Origin: Eubacterium sp. TM05-53
Lineage (GTDB): Bacteria; Bacillota_I; Bacilli_A; Erysipelotrichales; Erysipelotrichaceae
Direction: 5' to 3'
Assembly: GCF_003436425.1 (NCBI RefSeq)
Contig: NZ_QSPK01000026.1
Span: 1 to 33,578 of the forward strand
Length of the DNA stretch: 33,578 bases
Part shown: positions 23,552-30,575 of the stretch, one piece after another
How the letters are laid out: every line of letters starts with the position of its first letter
Position numbering within the stretch: the first letter of the stretch is position 1
Position numbers and translations under genes: made by a program
Notes under the pieces: generated by a model
Seen by the model: only the letters and a program-made list of their open reading frames with translations
What the model was told of the DNA's origin: nothing
Databases searched by the model: none

Positions 23552-24100
23552 ATGGAGGCAAGTAAAGTATTAGTACTTGGAAATGAGAAATTCTTAGCTC
23601 TATTAAAAAATACGGCCAATTATCAATATGTGCTGTCAAAGACATATAATGATGCGTTAAATAAGTTGAGAAATACGCATTTTGAGATTGTTGTGATCTT
23701 ATATTCGCAAACGACGAGTGGTCTTTTAAATTTTGCGAAGAGTTTAAATACACAAGTTCTTTTGGTGTGCAATAAGGAAATCTATGATCAAGTTTCATAT
23801 CAATGTAAAGATAGTGGTATAATAGTTTTGTCGTATCCCATCAAGAAGCAGTTATTGTATGAAACATTCCAGATTCTTTTGAGTGTGAATAGGCGAATTC
23901 AGCTTCATGAAAAGAAGATCACAAAGCTTGAACAGAAATATTTAGAGTTGAAGATGGTGGATCATTGTAAGTTGGTTCTGATCTCAAATTATCATTGGAG
24001 TGAAGACAAGGCGCATCACTATATTGAAAAGATAGCGATGGAGCAGAATAAAACGAAATTCTTGGTGGCTAAAGAGTTATTAGAGGAGTTTCAAATATGA
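23552..24100 (+). CDS. ANTAR-domain RNA-binding antiterminator with degenerate receiver domain
   Basis: The C-terminal 65 residues fit ANTAR: a coiled lead-in (H-E-K-K-I-T-K-L-E-Q-K-Y-L-E-L-K), then K-L-V-L-I-S-N-Y-H-W-S-E-D-K-A-H-H-Y-I-E-K-I-A-M as separate helices and F-L-V-A-K-E-L-L. ANTAR proteins bind hairpin pairs in leaders and block terminators. Residues 1-115 have receiver-like strands, but the acidic pocket reads L-G-N instead of D-D, the phospho-acceptor position reads Y (I-L-Y-S-Q-T), and the conserved Lys before Pro is Y (L-S-Y-P-I). Phosphorylation is therefore unlikely; a ligand or GlnA contact may signal instead. The order glnA then ANTAR regulator resembles glnA-nitR of solvent-forming clostridia. 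A GTG at 23546 is an alternative start. Confidence 0.85.
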   Translation: MEASKVLVLGNEKFLALLKNTANYQYVLSKTYNDALNKLRNTHFEIVVILYSQTTSGLLNFAKSLNTQVLLVCNKEIYDQVSYQCKDSGIIVLSYPIKKQLLYETFQILLSVNRRIQLHEKKITKLEQKYLELKMVDHCKLVLISNYHWSEDKAHHYIEKIAMEQNKTKFLVAKELLEEFQI

Positions 24101-24582
24101 AAAAGATTCAAAAAACCAATGCGATGCGTTTTTTAGATCAGCATAAAGTGGCATATGAAGCGCATACGTATGAACATAAAGATGGGGATCCCGTGGATGG
24201 TGTGCATGTTGCGAATATGTTACATCAGCCAGTTGAAGCGGTGTATAAAACATTAGTTACCCAGGCCAACACAAAGGAATACTTAGTGTATATGCTTCCG
24301 GTCGAAAAGGAACTGGATCTCAAGAAATGTGCCAAAATAGCCGGAGTCAAATCGTGTGAGATGATTCATGTGAAAGATATTAATAAGATTACGGGTTATA
24401 TTCGTGGTGGATGTTCTCCACTAGGTATGAAGAAGCAGTTTCGTACCTTTATTGAAAAGGATTGTTTAAATCAAGATAAGATCTATTTTAGTGCAGGTAA
24501 AATTGGTATGCAGATTGAGATGGATCCAAAGACATTGATGAATTTAATTCAAGTTCAAGCAGGAGATATCATAAAGGAGTAA
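24097..24582 (+). CDS. ybaK: YbaK/EbsC family Cys-tRNA(Pro) deacylase
   Basis: It hydrolyses mischarged Cys-tRNA(Pro). 161 residues, the normal size. Landmarks are T-N-A-M-R-F-L-D at the N-terminus, the V-Y-K-T-L-V segment near 50, and the substrate-pocket stretch Y-I-R-G-G-C-S-P-L-G-M-K-K near residue 108. The ATG overlaps the ANTAR stop as ATGA, so translation is coupled. Its place between a nitrogen regulator and a glycosidase does not suggest a special role. Confidence 0.93.
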   Translation: MKKIQKTNAMRFLDQHKVAYEAHTYEHKDGDPVDGVHVANMLHQPVEAVYKTLVTQANTKEYLVYMLPVEKELDLKKCAKIAGVKSCEMIHVKDINKITGYIRGGCSPLGMKKQFRTFIEKDCLNQDKIYFSAGKIGMQIEMDPKTLMNLIQVQAGDIIKE

Positions 24583-24587
24583 CTGTT

Positions 24588-25886
24588 ATGTGGGCAAATG
24601 AGAGTGTATTTTATCAAATCTATCCTTTTGGTGCTTGTGGAGCTCCATTTGAGAATGATCATGTTCTAGAACATCGTATTCATAAATTAGAGGATTTTAT
24701 TCCGCATTTAAAGAAATTAAAAGTTGATTGTATTATGTTGAATCCCATCTTTGAAAGTCGTACACATGGCTATGATACAACGGATTTTAAAACGTTGGAT
24801 AGAAGATTGGGTACCAATGAAGACTTAAAAGAAGTCATAACTCAATTCCATGAAAATGGGATCAAGATCATTTTAGATGCCGTATTTAATCATGTGGGTC
24901 GTGATTTCTTTGCGTTTCAAGATGTATTAGAGAAGAAATGGGATTCGCCTTATAAAGATTGGTTCTATATTGATTTTAATGGAAACAATCACTATGATGA
25001 TGGATTCTGGTACCAGGATTGGGAAGGCAATGACATCTTAGTGAAGTTGAATCTTCAAAATCAAGATGTCGTAAATTATATTCTAAGTGTAGTTGATTTT
25101 TGGCAAGAAGAATTTCATATTGATGGTTTAAGACTCGATGTAGCGTATTGTTTGGATAAAAACTTCCTACAAACTTTACATAATCATGTAAGTAGAGATT
25201 TCTTCCTTTTAGGAGAAACACTACATGGTGACTACAATCAGTGGATGAATGACAATATGTTGGATTCAGTCACAAACTATGAGTGTTATAAAGGATTGTA
25301 TTCAAGTTTTAACTCAGCCAATTTCTATGAAATCCTATATTCATTGAACCGTCAATTTGGCAAGGATCCATGGTGTTTATATACAGGTAAGCATTTGTTT
25401 AACTTTGTGGATAATCATGATGTGGTAAGAGTCGCATCGATTCTAGAGGATAAAAATCAATTGCCTTTAATTTATACGATGTTATTTACAATGCCAGGTA
25501 TTCCATGTATCTATTATGGTAGTGAGTGGGGTATGGAAGGTAAAAAGAATTGGAATGACACGGATCTTAGACCTGAAATCAAAGTATTTGAGTGGAATGC
25601 ATTGACAGACTCAATTCAAAGATTAATCAACCTAAAGCATACGCATTCAGCCCTATCTTATGGTGACTATACACAGATTGGTATCACAAACACGGCTTGT
25701 ATCTATCAAAGACAAGATGAAAAGGAATGTCTATGGATCTGTATGAATATGAAAAATGAAGCACAGACTCTAGGTTTTAATGGACAAGGCAACTTCATTG
25801 ACTTAGAAACGAATGAAGAACTACATATTAGTAATGTACTCGAGTTCAAACCTTATGAAGTAAGAATATTAAAGAAAGTATCGTAA
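24588..25886 (+). CDS. GH13 alpha-amylase-family glycosidase
   Basis: A cytosolic alpha-glucan-acting enzyme (no signal peptide), 432 residues. The barrel begins at S-V-F-Y-Q-I-Y-P. Catalytic residues: nucleophile D184 in G-L-R-L-D-V-A, acid/base E210 in L-G-E-T-L-H-G, and transition-state Asp D278 in F-V-D-N-H-D. D-A-V-F-N-H-V-G is conserved region I. No N-terminal CBM34-type domain is present, unlike many neopullulanases and cyclomaltodextrinases. The exact specificity (maltodextrin or isomalto-type) cannot be told. AAGGAG precedes the ATG, 5 nt after ybaK, so it ends the glnA-ANTAR-ybaK transcript at the terminator over its stop codon. Confidence 0.92.
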   Translation: MWANESVFYQIYPFGACGAPFENDHVLEHRIHKLEDFIPHLKKLKVDCIMLNPIFESRTHGYDTTDFKTLDRRLGTNEDLKEVITQFHENGIKIILDAVFNHVGRDFFAFQDVLEKKWDSPYKDWFYIDFNGNNHYDDGFWYQDWEGNDILVKLNLQNQDVVNYILSVVDFWQEEFHIDGLRLDVAYCLDKNFLQTLHNHVSRDFFLLGETLHGDYNQWMNDNMLDSVTNYECYKGLYSSFNSANFYEILYSLNRQFGKDPWCLYTGKHLFNFVDNHDVVRVASILEDKNQLPLIYTMLFTMPGIPCIYYGSEWGMEGKKNWNDTDLRPEIKVFEWNALTDSIQRLINLKHTHSALSYGDYTQIGITNTACIYQRQDEKECLWICMNMKNEAQTLGFNGQGNFIDLETNEELHISNVLEFKPYEVRILKKVS

Positions 25887-25900
25887 TTGATACTTTTTTT
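25875..25900 (+). terminator. Terminator after the GH13 gene
   Basis: AAAGTATC 25875-25882, loop GTAATT, GATACTTT 25889-25896, then more T. A TATAAT at 25908-25913, with TTGATA 25887-25892 inside the stem, may be the promoter of the next gene. Confidence 0.8.
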
Positions 25901-25932
25901 CTTGTGGTATAATTTTGAAGAGGTATTTGTGT

Positions 25933-27657
25933 ATGGAAAATTGGATTCGTAATCATGATTCGTTTTATGTAACGAAAGAGGATCAAAAGATAAAATTTAG
26001 TGATGATTTTATTTCATCCGAAGAAAGAGTGACTGGCTTAGGTAAGGGTATTTATAGCACGTATAAATATTTTGATACATATATCTGGAAAGAAGATAGT
26101 ACAAATCATTATTATTTTGAGTGGATACCCAAAGTGGATGAGAATATTAAAGAGGTACACTGGCCGGATAGTTTTGTATGTGAAGATAAGGATGGCTATT
26201 CAACGATTCCTTATATGCAAGGTTTATTGATTCCCAATCGTTATGAGTATGATTATCGTAAGATTGCCTTTGATGGTCAGTTCACAAGTTGTGCGGCTTA
26301 TATGCCTTGGCTTTCTCAGACAAATAATGGATTAGGATATATCGCAATTAATGAAAAGCCTTGGGATTCTAAATATACAATTGAGCATGATGATAAGGGG
26401 ACTCGACTTCAATTTGTGTGGTTAACAAGTCTTGGTAAGATGCGTTATAAGCGTGTAGTTCGATATTCTTTTGAAAGGAATATGGATTATAATCGTGCGT
26501 GTAAGATTTATCGTGATTATGTAAAAGAAACGGGTTTATTTAAGAGTTTAAAGGAGAAGGAAGTCAATTTAAATAAAATATCAGATCTTCAACAGTGTGC
26601 TGTAGTACATACAGGTATTAAGGCGCATACGGAAAAGGATTCTAGATTCTATGATGGTCAGAAGGATGTGATTCATTCTTTTGATTCCGTAAAGGAAATG
26701 ATTCAAAAGCTTCATAGTTTGGGTTCTTTTAAACTCTATCTTCATTTAGATGGTTGGGGAGATCCTGGCTACGATAATTGTCATCCGGATTATTTGCCGG
26801 CATGTATTGAAGCTGGTGGATGGAATGGGCTAGAGAGCCTTCAGAAAAGTTTGCGTTCTCAAAATGATTTATTTGGCTTACACGATCAGTATCGTGATTA
26901 TTACTATAAGGCTAAAACACATGATGATAACCAAGCCATACAATTAGAGGATGATAGTGTGCTTGAACATGCGAATTGGGCTGGGGGAAGACAAAACTAT
27001 TTGTGTGCAAGTCTAGCACCTAAGTATGTAAAACGTAATTATACAGAGGTTTTAAAACATATTGATTTGGATTGTGTATACTTAGATGTTTTCTCATGTA
27101 ATGAAATGGATGAGTGTTTCAATCCAGAACATAAAATGAGTCGAAAAGAGTGTATGGAATATAGAAGAGCTTGTTTTCAATATATGATAAATAGAGGAAT
27201 CATACCTTCGAGTGAAGAGTGTAGTGATTGGGCCATGCGCGAACTTGTGTTCTCTCATTATGGGCCTTATGAATTTATGATGAAAGAAGAAAATGAGAAA
27301 AGAATGGGAATACCTGTACCATTATTTAATCTTGTATATCATGATTGTTTCATTTTGCCTTGGCCAATGGATAAAAAACAAGAAGACTATATGTTGTATG
27401 CGTTATTGAATGGTGGCATTCCATATGTCGTAAGAAATGCACCGTATGATAATGTGGATGGTAATTTTGGCTCTGATGGCTTATCCATAGAAGATCGAAT
27501 TAAACGTGCAAATGTTGTTCTAGATTTTTATCAAAGAATTAAAAACGAAGAGATGGTCGAACATAAAATCATTAATGATCATGTTCAACAGGCCACATTT
27601 AGTAACAACATTACGATTGAAATTAATACAAAGGAGAATACGTATAGAATTGTATGA
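25933..27657 (+). CDS. GH101-like / DUF5696-type putative glycoside hydrolase
   Basis: 574 residues, no signal peptide. An N-terminal beta-rich part (to about 200) ends with D-Y-N-R-A-C-K-I-Y-R-D-Y. A TIM-barrel-like region follows with L-H-L-D-G-W-G-D-P-G-Y-D-N near 280, C-V-Y-L-D-V-F-S near 382 and P-S-S-E-E-C-S-D-W near 425. The last two resemble the nucleophile and acid strands of GH101-like enzymes; assignment of Asp and Glu as catalytic is inference. It resembles proteins annotated DUF5696. The lack of an export signal points to intracellular sugars imported by the cell. ATG 25933 has AGAGG upstream; a TTG at 25915 is less likely. It overlaps the lipoprotein gene by 4 nt. Confidence 0.7.
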   Translation: MENWIRNHDSFYVTKEDQKIKFSDDFISSEERVTGLGKGIYSTYKYFDTYIWKEDSTNHYYFEWIPKVDENIKEVHWPDSFVCEDKDGYSTIPYMQGLLIPNRYEYDYRKIAFDGQFTSCAAYMPWLSQTNNGLGYIAINEKPWDSKYTIEHDDKGTRLQFVWLTSLGKMRYKRVVRYSFERNMDYNRACKIYRDYVKETGLFKSLKEKEVNLNKISDLQQCAVVHTGIKAHTEKDSRFYDGQKDVIHSFDSVKEMIQKLHSLGSFKLYLHLDGWGDPGYDNCHPDYLPACIEAGGWNGLESLQKSLRSQNDLFGLHDQYRDYYYKAKTHDDNQAIQLEDDSVLEHANWAGGRQNYLCASLAPKYVKRNYTEVLKHIDLDCVYLDVFSCNEMDECFNPEHKMSRKECMEYRRACFQYMINRGIIPSSEECSDWAMRELVFSHYGPYEFMMKEENEKRMGIPVPLFNLVYHDCFILPWPMDKKQEDYMLYALLNGGIPYVVRNAPYDNVDGNFGSDGLSIEDRIKRANVVLDFYQRIKNEEMVEHKIINDHVQQATFSNNITIEINTKENTYRIV

Positions 27658-27908
27658 TAAAATTAGGGCTAATATTACTAATGTTACTAACAGGTTGTAC
27701 ACAGGCACAACCCGAGCTTAGAGAGACTAAAGAAGTTCAAACTTCAATACCTTATTCAGATGAGGAATTGATTAAAAACGCAAACAATCAAATTGATGAT
27801 GAAGAATATTATGTGGATTCAATCACAATGCAGTCAGATAGTGAAGTGTGGTTTTCATTAAAGAATAAAGACTTAAACAAACAATATGTCTTTAAATATA
27901 CCAGGTAA
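27654..27908 (+). CDS. Small lipoprotein of unknown function
   Basis: 84 residues. A lipoprotein signal peptide is clear: M-I-K-L-G-L-I-L-L-M-L-L-T-G-C, with Cys15 as the lipidated residue. The mature part is about 70 residues, acidic, with no domain I recognise. The start overlaps the preceding stop (ATGA), so it is probably translated by coupling with the hydrolase gene. After it, 176 nt (27909-28084) of very AT-rich DNA hold a weak AACTA/TAGTT hairpin with a T-run near 27956-27976 and probably the 3' flank of the insertion element. Confidence 0.7.
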   Translation: MIKLGLILLMLLTGCTQAQPELRETKEVQTSIPYSDEELIKNANNQIDDEEYYVDSITMQSDSEVWFSLKNKDLNKQYVFKYTR

Positions 27909-28084
27909 CTATATAAAATTCAAGTATTTTTTTAAAAAAGTTTGAAAATATAAAATAACTAGATTTTTTAGTTAGTTTTAAATCGATCTTTGAAAATGTG
28001 AATATTGGATTAAATTTAGGCATGACGAAAAGAACTTTTAAAATGTAATTTTTTAAAAGTTTAGATGCTTTAGATGTATTTGTC

Positions 28085-29269
28085 TTATCTTAATAATGCA
28101 GGATTAAATGATTGTCCTGTTTCTAGTAAATGATAAATGATTCTAAGCAGCTTTCTAATGCAGTGACCTTGAGCACAACGGTGTTCTTTACCTTGAGATA
28201 TCTTCAATCGATAGTATTTCTTAAATACAGGATTATTGTTAATTACAGGCAGTATGATTTGATACAAAGTCTTTCTAAGATACTTAGATCCCTTCTTGGT
28301 TATGCCAGTATGTTGGGCGTTGTATTGACTCGATTCATAGTGATATGGTGCTACTCCTGCAAATTTAATGATCTGAGATGGCTTGGAATAATTGCCAATA
28401 TCTCCTAATTCGGCTAAAATAGAAGTACCAGAGAAATGAGAAATCCCTGGAATGCTTAGGATAGGAGAGTTGTTTTTGATCGAGAACTCTTCTATTTTTT
28501 TATCTATTTCAGCGATTTGCTCTTTAATAAGCGAGATTTGGCTTACCAAGTGTTTGATCTGTATCGTTTCAACTTCAGAAGAGATTCCAATAGAATTCTT
28601 AGCACATTCTTTTAACTTTTCAGCAGTCAATGAAATGCGGCCGCCTCTTCCTTTGATTTCAAAACATTTACGAATTGTACGAATATCTGTGGAAGCGATT
28701 ATTTCAGCACTGCCAAACGTTTTAAGAAGATTCATATAAACAATGCCATATTTCGAGCTGAACAAAGTATTGAATTCAGGGAAAACAAGATCAATCGATT
28801 TCTGTAGTCGATTACAGTAGATATTGAGTTCTTCCTTTAGATTATGGTGATGACGAGTCAATTGTCTTTGTTCGTATAAATCAAAACGGTCAACTTTAGT
28901 AATGCGATACTGTTTCTTACGCTCAGGAGTATCTAGAACATCACAAATAGTGATTGTATCCAGTTTGTCATTCTTAGTAATGCCGCCTTCCATTTTGCGT
29001 GTAAGATCAGTAGTTTTAGGGTTGATCAAGGCAACGGTATATCCATTGCTAAGAAGAAATTTTAGAAGAGCAACATGGTAATGCCCAGTATCTTCCATAC
29101 CAATTAGAATTGATTTTTTAGAATACGGTTTAAGAGAGTTGATTAGAAAGTCAAATCCTTCTTTGTTGTTAGAAAAAGAAGAAGGTGCAACATTGAATTC
29201 ACCGGTTTCTTTGTCCATGACACAAAAATGATGACTGTTCTTTCCAACATCGATACCAACTAGTTTCAT
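28085..29269 (-). CDS. IS110-family transposase (DEDD recombinase)
   Basis: The RuvC-like N-terminal domain has the DEDD set: D7 (G-I-D-V-G-K), E59 (G-M-E-D-T-G), D101 and D104 (K-N-D-K-L-D-T). The C-terminal Transposase_20 part has S-I-P-G-I-S-H-F-S-G-T-S-I-L-A-E-L-G-D-I and A-G-V-A-P-Y-H-Y-E-S-S-Q, where the catalytic Ser is expected. 394 residues, intact, preceded by AAAGGA. IS110 transposases use a bridge RNA encoded in the element's non-coding end to pair donor and target DNA. The element seems complete and possibly active. Confidence 0.95.
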   Translation of the reverse strand: MKLVGIDVGKNSHHFCVMDKETGEFNVAPSSFSNNKEGFDFLINSLKPYSKKSILIGMEDTGHYHVALLKFLLSNGYTVALINPKTTDLTRKMEGGITKNDKLDTITICDVLDTPERKKQYRITKVDRFDLYEQRQLTRHHHNLKEELNIYCNRLQKSIDLVFPEFNTLFSSKYGIVYMNLLKTFGSAEIIASTDIRTIRKCFEIKGRGGRISLTAEKLKECAKNSIGISSEVETIQIKHLVSQISLIKEQIAEIDKKIEEFSIKNNSPILSIPGISHFSGTSILAELGDIGNYSKPSQIIKFAGVAPYHYESSQYNAQHTGITKKGSKYLRKTLYQIILPVINNNPVFKKYYRLKISQGKEHRCAQGHCIRKLLRIIYHLLETGQSFNPALLR

Positions 29270-29284
29270 AAATAAACATCCTTT

Positions 29285-29510
29285 CTTTATAGAAACGTGT
29301 GAAAATGGTTATCCACAACACTTAGACCACAAAACCTGGTTCAAAATACGAATTCAAAGACTCATCTAACTAATCACTGTTTTGGAATAAGGTGTGGTAA
29401 GAACCTCTCAAAAGTAGTCAAGCTACAGGAGATGAATATACAAATCCACATTCACATATTCAATTTTACAAATTAACAACACCGTCTTCAACCACGGTTA
29501 TAAAAAGTTG
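29285..29510 (-). ncRNA. Candidate bridge RNA region of the IS110 element
   Basis: This stretch upstream of the transposase has no plausible gene. Read on the minus strand it offers a short ACCGT/ACGGT hairpin (29482-29499), a GTAG/CTAC hairpin (29415-29428), and a long-range pairing of CCACA with TGTGG enclosing internal loops. Size and place fit a bridge RNA. The loop sequence complementary to 29359-29371 reappears, inverted with one mismatch, at 29541-29553. The fold is drawn by eye. Confidence 0.35.
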
Positions 29511-29523
29511 AAAAAAAGGAGAA

Positions 29524-29566
29524 GTATATTGTAGATGACCAGTTAGATGGGTCAATTACAATATAC
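29524..29566. repeat. 43-nt imperfect palindrome beside the IS110 element
   Basis: GTATATTGTA 29524-29533 pairs perfectly with TACAATATAC 29557-29566. Inside, TGACC 29536-29540 pairs with GGTCA 29550-29554 around a 9-nt loop. No U-run follows on either side, so it is not an ordinary terminator. It may be the element's end or its target site. Confidence 0.65.
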
Positions 29567-29618
29567 CAGGTAATGAGTTGATTCCAGACAGATTAGTAGA
29601 TAATGTAGATTAAATGTA

Positions 29619-29647
29619 TTGACTCAATATTTGAGATAACGTAAACT
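29619..29647 (+). promoter_or_regulatory. Promoter of the leader RNA and sensor kinase
   Basis: TTGACT (29619-29624), a 17-bp spacer and TAAACT (29642-29647). Start is expected near 29654. Confidence 0.55.
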
Positions 29648-29653
29648 TGATTT

Positions 29654-29724
29654 AGTGATCGTTCTGTAGAAACTTGCGAAGCCTACAGGCGGGGGAGAAC
29701 CTGCGGGTCTCTTCCTCTTTTTTT
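29654..29724 (+). terminator. Short structured leader ending in a terminator, upstream of the sensor kinase
   Basis: CTGTAG 29664-29669 pairs with CTACAG 29683-29688 (inner CTT/AAG). GGGGGAGA 29691-29698 pairs with TCTCTTCC 29708-29715, then T7 (29718-29724). CAGG 29685-29688 can also pair with CCTG 29700-29703, an alternative that would break both hairpins. It lies about 110 nt before the sensor-kinase start and is GC-rich against its surroundings. It could be an attenuator or a separate 70-nt RNA; no known class recognised. Confidence 0.6.
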
Positions 29725-29837
29725 ATTTATAAGATGGTTATATTTTTTAAAAAATGAGTTCGTTTTCTTGACTGAAAATTATGCAAGAATATATAATTTT
29801 TATAAAGATTAGGGTTGTTTTGGTTATGGAGAAACTT

Positions 29838-30575
29838 ATGAATAAAATAATAAAAAGGTTTGGGGCAATATGCATTAGCATATTCATCATATTCACACTG
29901 TGCATGCCTTGTTTGGCAGATGAAGCAGAAAAGGTTATTCGTGTTGGATCTTTTGAAGATACATTTAATTATGTGGATGAACATGGTGTAAGGCGTGGTT
30001 ATGGATATGAACTAATGCAGGCTTTGGCTGGATATACCGGATGGAAGTTTGAATATGTGAAGTGTGATTGGTCAAACTGTTTTGAAAAGCTTGAAAATGG
30101 TGAGATCGATATCATGGGTGATATTTCGTATACGGATGATCGTGCTGAAAAGATGTTGTATTCTGAAGAGCCTATGGGCGAAGAAAAATATGTTTTGTAT
30201 GCGAATTTATCGGATAATGATATTGTGTCGTCGAATTTTAAGTCTTTGGATGGTAAGCGTGTGGGTGTGCTTATGGGTACAGAGCCTGAAAATATGCTTA
30301 CAGAGTGGGAGAATAAGAATGGTATTCATACTGAGCATGTCAATGTAAGTGGTAATAGTGATGTTGAAACTAAATTGGATAATGATGAGATTGATTGTTT
30401 TGTGTCTTTAGAAGAATCTTTATGGTCTGAAAGAGGTATATCTTGTGTGACTACGATTGGTAAGTCTGGCATTTATTTTGCGATGAATAAAGAGCGTAGT
30501 GATATTAAAAAGGAATTGGATTATGCGATGGACCAATTAGATAAGGATAGTCCTTTCTTTAAGGCGGATTTGTAA
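29838..30575 (+). pseudogene. Hybrid sensor kinase, N-terminal fragment (signal peptide and first solute-binding domain)
   Basis: ATG 29838 has GGAG 6 nt upstream. A signal peptide (M-N-K-I-I-K-R, hydrophobic core, C-L-A before D-E) is followed by one bacterial periplasmic-binding-type domain of about 215 residues, with G-Y-G-Y-E-L-M-Q-A-L-A and G-E-I-D-I-M-G-D-I-S-Y-T. It ends at TAA 30573-30575 after F-F-K-A-D-L. Reading on in the same frame gives K-K-Y-F-T-L-D-Y-T-Q-F-L and a second binding domain, as in BvgS-like kinases, where D-L-Y-x-K-Y-F is common. The TAA thus probably replaces a Tyr codon. If the stop is real, this part could be secreted alone as a binding protein. Confidence 0.8.

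Larger units (their letters stand above)
28085..29510 (-). mobile_element. IS110-family insertion element, ends not resolved
   Basis: The element includes the transposase and a long upstream non-coding flank (29270 to about 29510), and probably part of 27909-28084. The longer gap upstream of the transposase places it with the IS110 group rather than IS1111. IS110 elements lack clear terminal inverted repeats and make no long target duplication, so the limits given are approximate. Confidence 0.6.

Noticed and set aside
23289..23798. Minus-strand frame of 169 codons across glnA and the ANTAR gene
   Set aside because: It is antisense to two well-supported genes, has no recognisable domain and no ribosome site.
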